Position numbers and translations under genes: made by a program. From positions 744,001-808,000 of the forward strand of contig JAFEKR010000003.1 of NCBI GenBank assembly GCA_019022495.1: a DNA stretch of 64,000 nt. The letters run 5' to 3'. Shown here in pieces: positions 10,186-20,848 of this stretch; within the stretch, counting starts at the first letter, position 1; each line of letters starts with the position of its first letter. The notes under the pieces are model-generated. The model ran no database searches. It saw nothing but the letters and a program-made list of their open reading frames with translations, and was not told the origin of the DNA. Source of the stretch: Epichloe hybrida (Eukaryota; Ascomycota; Sordariomycetes; Hypocreales; Clavicipitaceae).

Positions 10186-11858
10186 ATGAACCTCTTCCGC
10201 GCCCCTGCCGCCGCCAGGGCTCTCAAAACACTCGACAGGTCGTTGTTCCTGCGGAGTCTGCCCACGAGTGCCGCATGCGTCAAAGAGAACAAGTTCATCT
10301 CCAAGTACAGGAAGCAGTTGGAGAAGACCAGAGAGATTTTGCTGCTGGAAAAATTTGACCCGATTGCTGCGGATCCGGACAGTTCTTTGGCGGCGCAGGG
10401 ACGCAAATGTCTCATTTTGAACCCTGGTATAAAGGCCTCAGGTTCGTGTGTATTTTCCTTCTTTTGGCGGCATGACTCAAAACCCCCAGTCCCGTCAGTG
10501 CTCGGGGCACGATATAAAAAAGAAAAGGCTTACGATGGGAGGTGAGACTGACGAGTGAGTGCTGATCATCTTGTAGTACCCGAGACTTGGAGTGAAGAGT
10601 TGAAAGACGCGTCACGGACAGGAGGTGTCAGAGTGGTGCCGTTTGAAGTGACGATTGGGTATGACATGTGGAGTTATCGTAAGAACTATCAAGTCCCACG
10701 TTCTTTTTTTGTTCCTCTTGTAACATTGGCTCTTTTGTATGATGTGGGTTTAGCGTTGCTAACGACAGCATTGCATAGTTGATGTGATGAGATCTGTTCT
10801 TCCAGAGGACCTGCATGGCGAGATTCCCGTCGGCTTCAACACGGCCGGACATGTCGGTAAGTATCAATCTCTTCAACATCGATGGTGACATCTCGCGCTG
10901 ATACAGATTGACTGCAGCTCATTTGAACATCAGGGGCCAGTATCTGCCTTATAAATATATCATAGCCCAAGTGATACTCGACAAGAACCCCAGCATTCGC
11001 ACCGTCATCAATAAAATTGACAATGTTGGCACAGAAAGTGAATTCCGCACCTTTTCTTACGAAGTGCTCGCCGGTCCCGATGACATGCTCGTGGAAGTAA
11101 GCGAGGCAGGATGCGTGTTCAAGTTTGATTATTCCAAGGTGTACTGGAACACCAAGCTTGGAACCGAGCATCAAAGAATCTGCACCATGTTCAAGCCCGG
11201 CGAGGTGGTCGCTGATGCTATGGCTGGAATTGGGCCTTTTGCTGTCCCAGCTGGCAAGAAGGGTGTGTTTGTGTGGGCGAATGACAAGAATCCAGAGAGC
11301 TACAAGTATCTCAGTGAGATTGTCAAGAGAAACAAGGTCACCGAGTTCGTCAAGCCTTTCAATGAGGACGGTCACGACTTCATCAAACAAGCAGCCCATC
11401 TTGTTCTTGAAGCCTCCCAGCGAGGCGATTGTGCCATCATCAAGCCCGCCAAAGTCCCACGAAGCGCTCCCCCAGAGAATCAGCCTAAGCCGATTCGTAT
11501 ACCCGTGCCTCCCACTGTGTCCCACTACGTGATGAACTTGCCAGCGTCGGCGCTCGAGTTCCTTCACAATTTCAAGGGCCTGTACCATGGGCATGAGAAG
11601 CTGTTTTCGCCACACACGGAAACCAGGTTGCCACTCATACATGCGCACTGCTTCGCTGTCAAAGCCGACGATGCGACCCCTCTTGACGACATTTGCCAGC
11701 GCATATACAACGAAATTGGTGTTCAGCTCAAGCCGGGAGATGCAGAAAAGGAAGGAGAAGTAGCTATACACGAGGTTCGGGATGTTGCCCCCGCAAAGAG
11801 GATGTTCTGCGCAACCTTTCGTTTACCCCGCGACGTGGCTTTCGCACCGCGTGTTTGA
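10186..11858 (+). CDS. TRM5: tRNA (guanine(37)-N1)-methyltransferase Trm5
   Basis: Four exons: 10186-10441, 10577-10678, 10779-10856 and 10918-11858, joining to 458 aa. The three introns (135, 100 and 61 nt) are all phase 1 with GT-AG borders. Trm5 makes m1G37 next to the anticodon, which prevents frameshifting, in cytosol/nucleus and mitochondria. Visible signatures are GFNTAGHVAHLNIRGQYLPY, VINKIDNVGTESEFRTF, the SAM-binding motif DAMAGIGPFAVPAGKK at about residue 245, WANDKNPESY (motif II) and the catalytic-region VMNLPASALEFL at about 352. The N-terminus MNLFRAPAAARALKTLDR is basic and could contain a mitochondrial targeting element (inference). Length matches fungal Trm5 of about 450-500 aa. 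Confidence 0.93.
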
Positions 11859-14800
11859 GGAACCAAAAAAAGAAAAGAAACGCGTTGTTGTTCGTCCAGC
11901 CACTCAGCAGGACTTTTATCTTCTGCTGTGGACGCCCGTTCCTTCTTGTCGCATACGTGAAACTCATACTATCAAATCCTGGACTCAGGTAGGAGTCTCG
12001 ACGCTGTTGGACAATGTCGTTCTATCAATGCTCATGCGAGATGACGACTGGGAGATAGGAACTGGAGAAGTGCATAGAGATCCAGCCGTTTGACTTGGGA
12101 CAATTCCCACTCTTCCCCCAAGGCTGCTCCAGATCTATGGCCTCTTTCATGGTCGCCGCTGACCGAGCTCTGCAGTCGGGGCCGGTGATGTGTCCAAGCA
12201 TTCATACAACAGGTTGACAGAATGACGCCCAAATAACGCGACTCGCTGGGCCCGAGGCCCCATTTAAGTTCCCAAAGAATGCGAAGCTGAATGCAACATT
12301 GCAAGCTTTGTATGTAAATGCCCTGATCAAAGTCGGGGAAAGCTGCTTTTGGACGGAAAGACAGGTGGTATTCAATCAACCCATGTCCTCCCTTTTACAT
12401 GTTGCCAAGCCATCACCATCGTTCGCCCGGCAAAAGAGAAAACCACGCTTGTGATCGTGGCAACAAGTCCGGTTGGAGTGGTGGTCGAGCGGTAACAAAA
12501 CGGCCACGCAGAAAAGGATGTGAGAGAGAGACGGAAACGCAGCTTCCAAAAGCCTGCCAAGTCAGTATCACGCCTGTGGTTACATCGGTCCTGCAGCCGC
12601 GCCTGCGAGGTGAGAAAAAGGTGGCTACTTGATTTTCAGTCATGAAGATGTACGAGTCAGGATGCTTTATCAAGCGACATTTTTTTTTTCCACGGGAGGA
12701 ACAGCCAAGTTGGGAAGTGATGGTTGTAGGTAATAAGAATGGCGCCAAAGAGTCTAGATGACGACAACGTCGTCAATACAACTTAATACTGAATGCGCCA
12801 ACGGACTTGACTTGACGTGCTTTGCACTTGGCTGCACGCTTCTCCACCCTAATTTTGCCTCTTTTGCCTAACATGCATCCGCAAGATGCGTTTCACACAT
12901 CCATCAAGGGTCTGTCTTGCCCCTCGCTTGAAAGCTTTTTGGACGTCGAGATCTAATCCGAACAGGGGGCACAGGAGGGCACCACGGTCGTTATAGCATC
13001 AGACTCTTCACATTCCAGAGAGGGCGGCAGCAGGGCGGGTCTCTCTGGTTACTCCCTCCGTAAGTTGTGGAATGTGAAGTGGGAGCCGGCTAATTGTCTC
13101 CACAAATCAGAAGAATTGAAGACGGCCCGGTTGAGACGGATACGGGCGAAGCGGGTCGATGAAGCTCGGAGTTTTGCCTTATCTCTCTTCCACTTCCACT
13201 GTGGATCTCGATACAGTTCGATGGCGGGAGGGCGGGATGGCTGGATGGCGGGATCGAAGCTCGATGGCAATGGCGATGTGCAAGGGGAGCGTACGAGAAG
13301 CGGTAATACAAGCAGGCACCGCTGTTCGTTGTGTGAGGCCGCTTTCTTCTTCTTCCGTCTCTAATGGAAATCATGTTTCATCGTCCCCCACTCGCACATT
13401 CGAGCCATTTTCTTTTCGGCAGGACCAAGAAGAGAAGTAAGTATGCGGAATATTCGACATGTTGCTTGATATCTCCACCAGTAAAGCCAGTAAAATCTCT
13501 GAAGATAACACCAACCGACTCCTTCGCCGCAGGCACCACCACACGCTGTGACGCTATTCTTCTACTAGTATCCAAGGTGGCTGCATTGTATTTGCACCAG
13601 GCTTAGCCACGGCGGCCATTTTCCCAAGTTCAAGTTGAGAAGAACTTTTGAGACGAGTTTTTCTTAGTTGCCGATCAACGGCTGATTGACGGCTGGCCTG
13701 TTTTGTGACACTGATAAACTTGAAGGTGTCAGTGAGGCAGGACACCTGGTGCCATGCGCTGCACTTTTGAACCCAGACGATTTTAATTGGCTTCCACAAC
13801 GTTGCGTCTTGTTTTCGTTGTTAGAATTTACGCGGCAGCTTCTAATGACGCGTCCCGCTGATATTGCAACAATAAAAGCCAGAGACACAAAGGCAGAGCG
13901 CGTTTGTGAGAGTATGGGTTCGTGGTGTCTGAAATGTATGGCTTAATCAACGTGATCGGCAGCAACGGTGATAAGAACTCTGCCACCGCGTCGAAGACAG
14001 GCCATTGCCATTGGTATAGAATATTGAGCTCGTCGAAGACACCCCTTTCGGCCGGTGATGGCGAGAAGCGCAGAAGCCATGGCCGTGTACAGTGGGTTCA
14101 GGTAATTTCGAAGACACCGTCCGCGATGTGTTAGCGACGGTGCTGACAGCCCCAGTGTTTGTTTGTGCTCACCAGTGACCACTGCGTTGCTACAGTGGTA
14201 CAGTGGGGGTTGTGCCAACATGGTTTGACATGCTAGCTAGTAGAAGACCCTGGTTCTGCAGAGCGTCGGATCAGTCAAAAGGAAAAAGTCCCCACGCGGT
14301 TCCGGGAAGTGCGCCCGCAGCATCCCACTGGCCCATCGAGGATGACGGTTTCATATCTGGATCGGATCAATTGTTTGGTCCAGTGGCTGCGAGCTAAGTG
14401 GAGGACAGATTAAAAAAACCAGCTCCAACGCCCCATGGCCCAATGCATGTGCTGCTGCCGCGGGCTCAGTAAATTCAAAGAGGATAATAACAGCTTGAGT
14501 TACTGTACTGATGGACGCAGGAAGTAAGGAGCCTGATGGCATCGAGCAGTAAGTCGAGGTGTAACCCGCACGGAGAAGTTCATCAGAAAATGCCAGAGGG
14601 AATCGAAGGGAGACAGAGTTTGCGGACCCCACAAAAGGCAATCTTATATCGTGGAAGGAGCCATCGTGTTCTTCCAAGGCTCAGGCTCGTGTGTTCCGTT
14701 GTACCCGCGACATGTTTTCTAGCATGCAATTCACAATTCACTTCATCACCTAACCCTCTCGACATTCTCTCTTCTGCACTCTGCACTATGCACTCTATAA

Positions 14801-16240
14801 AATACCGCGAGGAAGCTGCTGGATTGACATCAGCTCTTGTTTGTAGGGCCCGGATTTTTGCGGGCATCGCATTCCAGCCTCTGACGTGTCCCTATTCGGA
14901 TGGAGAGTTTACGATAACACACTTTGGGTTCACAAACTGTCTTGTGCAATTGTTGTGAACATGATCATCACCACCACATCAACTGGCCAAGTCAATCACC
15001 TCACCGACCATTCGGGCATATGACTAGTACACGCTTGCGAGGCATGCGAGCAATAATCGAGCTGCTGCAGGTCTGATGCTATTAGTCGAGCACTAGCTGC
15101 AGCCCAAGGCCGGCCCCTTCAACTACTGCAGAGTGCGGACACAGGAAGATGCCGAAAGGCATAGCACCTGCTTGCTATCTGAGAAACACGATGGGGACAT
15201 GTTATGAGGGGTTTGACACCACTGAATCCAATGCACTGCAACCACCACCAGCGATAGCCCAATGCGCCCGATTCCGAGCAACCACAAATTCTGTCTTTGC
15301 TCCTGTCTCGTTGGGCCCCCATTCGCCTATGGACTCGGCACGAAGATAAATCCATGTGCCACCAAAATGTACGGATTACTCCGTCCTATTTACTCATCGA
15401 CCGAGTTGTCCGCGTCTTGGTGCCACATTGGGTTTGTCTTGGCTCCTCATCCTCAATTTGGGCTCACAGGGAATCATTTCCATGAACCTGTGGAGAGGTG
15501 ACGTTTACAAACGAGGGTTCAGAGCATCTACAGCTGGCATTTCTGCGTTTCTTTCGTCACTAATAATGCGTATGTGGAGACATGGAAAGGCAGCAATTAA
15601 TTGTCACTGAAGCGTATTGTGTGGGGATTGCGACGACGAACAAGACTTGAGCAAAGTGAGAAGCCATCGTTCGAGCTTGTCCAATGCCGACAGGATGATA
15701 TGGCTCGAGATAACACGAGACAGACTTTATACTTTGTTCTTCCCCTCCTCATGGCCCTCCCTCCCCCTTGCCCTCCTCCTGGGGAATCCAAGGGCAGCCA
15801 GCCCCAAGAGGCGGTAGCTTTTCAAGCCTGGTTTTTTTTCTTTATCCTTGGCCACTATGGAGAGCCTGAATGGACTAGGTACGTGGCTGGCGGGGTTGGA
15901 CTGGGGGACTGTAAATGGCTTGCTTATTAGTGCGATACAGCGGAAGATAACATGACGGGCGTCGTCGACGAGATCGTTCTCTTCACAAGATGGCTGGCGT
16001 TCTCGCCTCACCGGCGAAGCGATGGGCCCGTTAAACTTGAATCATTTTGAGTGGTGCGATTGATTGATAGGCGAGCACGATGCGGCCTCTTATTAATCCG
16101 TACTTGGCTGAAGCTGCCGCCCGAGTCAGGCCTGGGAGGAGCCTGGCTGGCACCCCCATCCCATGGCAATGCAAGCAGATTGCATGCAGTCCAAGCGCCG
16201 ATCCGTCCACGAGTTGGATGGCCTGGCGCCGTCTTCTTGT

Positions 16241-16273
<33 letters not shown>

Positions 16274-16799
16274 AGACCTGGGTGGTGCCTTTCTCTTCCT
16301 CTGCATGCATCGGCACAGCACTATTACTAATTACTGCTTGCTTATCGTTAGTCAGTTGGCGCCAGAGGCCAGAGACCTGCCGAGACAGCTCTGACTGGAT
16401 GCGGCTGGTGGCTGGTGGCTGACGGATCCGTACGGAGTGGAAAACTTGGGGAAAACTGGCTATGTACATGTAATAAATAGTAGGAGCGGGGAGTGGCAAT
16501 GCAGAACGCGCCTACCCTCGTACCTCCGTGGAAACGCCCCGAGTTTTCCGCAACTACGGATTGCTAGCCAGCCAGACCAGACCTTGCTTGGCGAGTGATT
16601 CCTTGATTGATTGAAACGTAGAACCACGCCTCGTGTTGCTCTGTTCCAATTCTGTTCCAATTCCTGTCCATTCTGTAATTCTTTATCTCACACACGCTAC
16701 CTCCATCTACTAGCGCTGTTTCGGTCCGTCTTGCTTTTTCTCTCTCTCCCACTCTCATTCTCACTCTCTCTTTTCTTTCTCTCTTCTCCGCCATCCGCC
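11859..16799. other. Long region without a recognisable gene upstream of REG1
   Basis: About 4.9 kb of normal-GC sequence with only short overlapping frames in both directions, none with a family signature or convincing splice structure. It contains a (TGGC)n tetranucleotide repeat of about eight units at 16,241-16,273. Possible contents are a long REG1 promoter and leader, a non-coding RNA, or a fast-evolving gene I cannot recognise. Confidence 0.5.
16241..16273. repeat. (TGGC)n microsatellite, about eight units
   Basis: A perfect tetranucleotide repeat can be read directly at this position, 1.15 kb upstream of the REG1 start codon. Confidence 0.95.
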
Positions 16800-17421
16800 A
16801 TCCCGCCATTCAGTATATACCATCCGGCCTTGGCCTCAACAACTCTGCTCTCTCCGCGGTCGGGTCACTCGCCCTTCTCCCGGAAACAATTCACCAGCAA
16901 AAACCGCGGGCCAGAGAATAAAGACGCAGTCTGCGCGCCAGCCGACTCGAAACAATTCGTGCTTACTCCGTACTCCGAACGCAACCAAGCTTGACGTCTT
17001 TGATCCGGGGTCTTTGCCTTTGCACAACAGCCTCTTCATCTACTCCGCATCGTGGTGGCATTCTCTTATCAGCCGGGCGGCTGTTCTGCCTGTTTGTTAT
17101 TACCTGCATTGCAGCGCTGCAAGCCCACCTTTGCCCACCATTCATCTACAAGGCCTCTGCTACAGTTACACGAAAGTCCCTGATCGGTAACCCGACGCCG
17201 ACCATCATCACCGCATCAATAATTAACTGAGCCGTGGCGGCATGCCCGCGGACTATTGCTGCAAGTCGCCACAAAACTCGGGCATCCTCGGTTTGTCTCG
17301 GACCCGACGACGTCATCCATGAGTTGCTGATTGTGCGAAGCCGACTTCTAGTCCTCGCGGCGTCGCTCCCTGCGCCTGCGCCTGCACCTATCAATTTGAT
17401 AGCCACAGGCATCCATCAACA
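16680..17421 (+). promoter_or_regulatory. REG1: Probable core promoter and 5' leader of REG1
   Basis: A CT-rich tract at about 16,730-16,800 is followed by a TATATA-like box at 16,814-16,819. Pyrimidine tracts followed by the start region are common in filamentous fungal promoters. The remaining roughly 600 bp to the ATG would be a long 5' leader, possibly with short upstream frames. The assignment is inference from composition. Confidence 0.4.
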
Positions 17422-19252
17422 ATGGCGGCCGTCCTCTCTACCGAGGAGGACAGCTACTTCTCCTCATCATTACGGCGCTCACAATCTCACTCAAGTTTTG
17501 GCCACCCTTCTACGTTCCGTTCCACTCCAACTTCACATTTATCGAACCCCTACCATCAAGCCTCTGAAGCGTACACGGCATTCGACGTCTCCTCAGCTCC
17601 CTCCTCTCCGCCAACGACACAAGCAGAATCTACCGATGCCTCATTCTCCTCCACTCCTGCCAGTAACTTGTCGATATCATCCGACTTCGACGAAACCCTA
17701 GGCATCGACGAGAGTCCTGAAGATCACTTCAGTCTGCCACTACTTTCCCAAGAAAAGTTCTACTTACATCCCGAGTTTCGACCCGACGATCATCTAGAGC
17801 CCTCGCCAAGTCCCAAGGCCGGCAATCCCTACTCGGTCTCTGCCCTTGACCCGGGCAGCTCTGGTCTTACGTCCGGTCCTGACACTCCCGAGGTTACTGA
17901 ACATGCCGAAGACGACACGGCTGTGTCAAGTCGACCGTCCCGACAAGTGGACTACTTATCACATGACTGGAAAGAAGAAGACATATGGTCATCTTGGAGA
18001 TACATCATCTCAAATAGGGGCGAATTCGCCAACAGTGCCAGACTGGAAAATGCTTCTTGGAGGACATGGATGAAGGCCAGAAATAACCTCAAGACAATTT
18101 CTCCCGAAGAGCTAAATTGGTGCGTACAAAATACACGCACGCACACACGCCTCGGCTTGGCCTGCCTCTGCAAAACTATGATTGATTTTCTAATACAACT
18201 ACAGGCTCAAAGATTGCGATGTCACTTGGCTCTATGGACCATTACAATGCGGGGCGAAGAGCTTGAACTCCACTGGAACTGATCCTTCGCGTGAAGCACT
18301 GTCCAACATAAATTCGCTTGTCAACTTGAACAAGAAACCAATTTTGAAGAAGCGAAGCATGTCCGAGATTATGCTGCAGAGGTCGCTCGTTTCTGCTTCT
18401 CTATTGAAGCAAGCCACGGCTGCCGTCCAGGCACAAGAAACCCGTGGCGTCTTGAAGCACAAGACGGACAAATCGACTACTGACTACTACGTCACATATC
18501 CTCTCTCTTCAAGAAGAGGAAGTCAAGTTACCAACAGCTCGTTGGCAGTATCGACGGACTCTTCTAACGTGTCTTCTCCCTTCACTGAGCGCAAGCATAT
18601 CCATTTTAATGAGCAAGTGGAGCAATGCATCGCCATCGACATGAAGGATATAGATGAAGAAGATGTCGACCAAGGCCATCTCGGCGAAGGTAGTGACTCG
18701 GAAGACGGCGGCGTCATGATGAGACGTGTCAAGTCCAAAAAGCGGACCGCGTCATCGTTCAAAAGGAAGAGTAAGAAATCCACCACTTCAGAAGGGAAAA
18801 TCATTGCCAAACTACCCTCTACCACGCTCAAATATCGCAAGGATACACCTGGATCGCAAGAGACCGCAATGAAGCACAGCACAGGCGTCTATCGAAGCCC
18901 AATGATTTCCCCCTCATCATCCCAGGAAACTCTCCGCCCCACCAAATACTCTTCTAGATTCTTTTTCGGTGAGGAGGACGATGATGGTATTGGCGATGGG
19001 AGTCTGACATCTAGCACGGGATGGCGATCACCGCCGGGCAGTCAGAGCGGAGGTGGCCTTGATCGATCACCATCCGGAGGAAGCTTGACGGATGAGCCAG
19101 TGGGCATGCGGCGCACGCCATCGGGCATGTTCATGCCATACGAGGAAGGTGAAGCTGCTGCTGGCGATGGCATTTTCGGCCGAGTCATTGACACGGTCAA
19201 CACCGCACGGGACATTGCTCATGTCATATGGAACGTTGGATGGAGAAAGTAA
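17422..19252 (+). CDS. REG1: REG1-like protein phosphatase 1 regulatory subunit (DUF1752 protein)
   Basis: Two exons, 17422-18119 and 18205-19252, give 581 aa. The intron is 18120-18204 (GTGCGT...ACAG, phase 2). In yeast, Reg1 targets PP1 (Glc7) to Snf1/AMPK and keeps glucose-repressed genes off. The conserved block is the DUF1752-type segment at about residues 190-245, including SWRTWMKARNNLKTISPEEL and, across the intron, NWLKDCDVTWLYGPL. A PP1-docking (RVxF-type) motif KHIHF lies at residues 363-367, followed by NEQVEQCIAID as in Reg1. The rest is Ser-rich, low-complexity and acidic or basic in patches (MRRVKSKKRTASSFKRKSKK), consistent with a disordered scaffold. The C-terminus reads FGRVIDTVNTARDIAHVIWN, also typical of the family. 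The start is the first ATG of the open frame. Confidence 0.88.
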
Positions 19253-20848
19253 ACGCAGGCTCGGAATACTGCAAGTATTCATCAACAGGCCCCGGAAGTC
19301 GGTGCCTACACAAACAAACCTTTCGGGGCGATTTCTACGACTTTCATAAGCTACATTTTGGAAAATTTTGGTATACTGGTTCTTCATTTCCCTCAATGTC
19401 TCAATGCTCCAAAAAGGCCACCCCGCTGATGGTGACTGATGGGGACTTGCTCAAATTCTTCGTGACTCCCGACATCTGCTACATCGGCTCACCAATATCT
19501 CGGAATTGTGTCGAGAACACTTCGCGAGAATTCATGCTTCTTCACGACTTGAAGCGCCTTTTGTTTCTTACATTTTGTCTCAAGCACAGTATTTTCTTTT
19601 TACCTTTTCAAGATGATGCATATTCTGATCAAAAAGCGCCCTCAGCTCTATTTTTGAAACTACTAGAAGCATACATTATTCGTCTGTTTATTAGTAGCTC
19701 TGTCTTTTCCGATCCTCATGAGGAAATCACTTGATTTTATGTCACGGAAGGGTCGGCCAAACACGGACTGATAGAGCAAGACCAAAAGGGAAACATGGTC
19801 ATGGTCCATGGTTGGGGACACAGCACGGTCGCGGCGTTGCAACTGTTACGTTTGTTTGTTAATATCCTTAATCTCATTTCTATTGGGGCAATTTCTGTTT
19901 GTCAAAATAACAAAAAGACAAGCTTGGACGGACGGACGGACAGACGGACAGACGGATGTACTAGTTTTTCTCGGCGAGGTTTTTCGATGTTGCACTCCTT
20001 CGTCATCGAGGCTGGGAAATGGGAAAAGGGGATTCGGGTTCCACGGAAAAACAAATGATGGGGTCGGTTTCGCACGGGTTCTGCGTTTGGGACGCATTGT
20101 TGCAACGACTGTACATAGTAGATGGGCAAGTGCAAACAGAGCAAATTAAAAGTTGTGTGGAAACAGACCGTCACTGAGCAAAGGATTGGGTCAAGCAAGA
20201 CTCAAAAGTGAAAGTGACGTGGTGGCATCCAGAACAACATGACGGATCCGACCTGGGTCTCAGTTCTACGACAAGGCAACTGCGATAGTTAGGGGGCGAT
20301 GATGCCCAGTGCGTGACTGATGTAGGGACTCTATTTGGCGAAAGTATCTATTGGTACAAGGTAAAATTTTACAAGTGAGTTGCGCTTTGTGTATGTAAGT
20401 ACTCCGTAATCGCCTGCAAAAGAATACACGGTCCCAGTCCAATGCAAAAGGAGGGGGAAAGGGGACGTGCTGGCTAGAACAACGTATGACGCAGGATGAA
20501 AGGCGGCTCTCACAAGTGCGACGGTCTTGTCTTTGGCGACGTCCCCCCCCGGTGCCATCGTCGAGGACAAAGAAGAGAACCCTGCAACCGTGGGCCGATG
20601 GGCAGGAAAATGCGGGGGAACCGGCCAGCCGACTGCGGTGGGTTAGGGGTCGGGTCGGGTCCGGAGCACCGGTACTTGGGGTCGTGGGGATTGACGCGTG
20701 GTTTCGAATGTACATGGCATGCCGCAGAAGCCCCGCCCCCCCTCACCTCTTGGGAACTCCATTTTTAAATCCTCTGGAATCGACTTGTGGCGCTGCTTGT
20801 ACTGAATAGCCTTCGTACGGCAATACAATACCGCCAATGAATGAATGC
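19253..20848. other. Convergent intergenic region between REG1 and DSS1
   Basis: About 1.6 kb between converging stop codons, with no recognisable gene. It holds a GACG/GACA tetranucleotide repeat at about 19,925-19,957 and a C-rich/G-rich stretch near 20,540-20,750. Both 3' UTRs should lie here. Confidence 0.55.
19925..19957. repeat. (GGAC/GACA)n tetranucleotide microsatellite
   Basis: An imperfect tandem of GGAC and AGAC units can be read directly, in the 3' region of REG1. Confidence 0.9.

Noticed and set aside
14536..14958. 140-aa plus-strand frame in the REG1 upstream region
   Set aside because: No domain, odd composition and overlapping frames on the other strand; no support beyond length.
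16611..16994. 127-aa plus-strand frame rich in Leu/Ser/Phe
   Set aside because: It translates the CT-rich promoter tract; the apparent hydrophobicity comes from CTC/TCT repeats.
17234..17701. 155-aa plus-strand frame overlapping the REG1 start
   Set aside because: It overlaps the REG1 N-terminus out of frame and has no family resemblance; at most it is a leader frame.
19228..19734. 168-aa plus-strand frame at the REG1 3' end
   Set aside because: It begins inside the last codons of REG1 in another frame and runs through the probable 3' UTR; no motif.
20331..20570. 79-aa minus-strand frame downstream of DSS1
   Set aside because: No recognisable feature and no splice context; probably chance.
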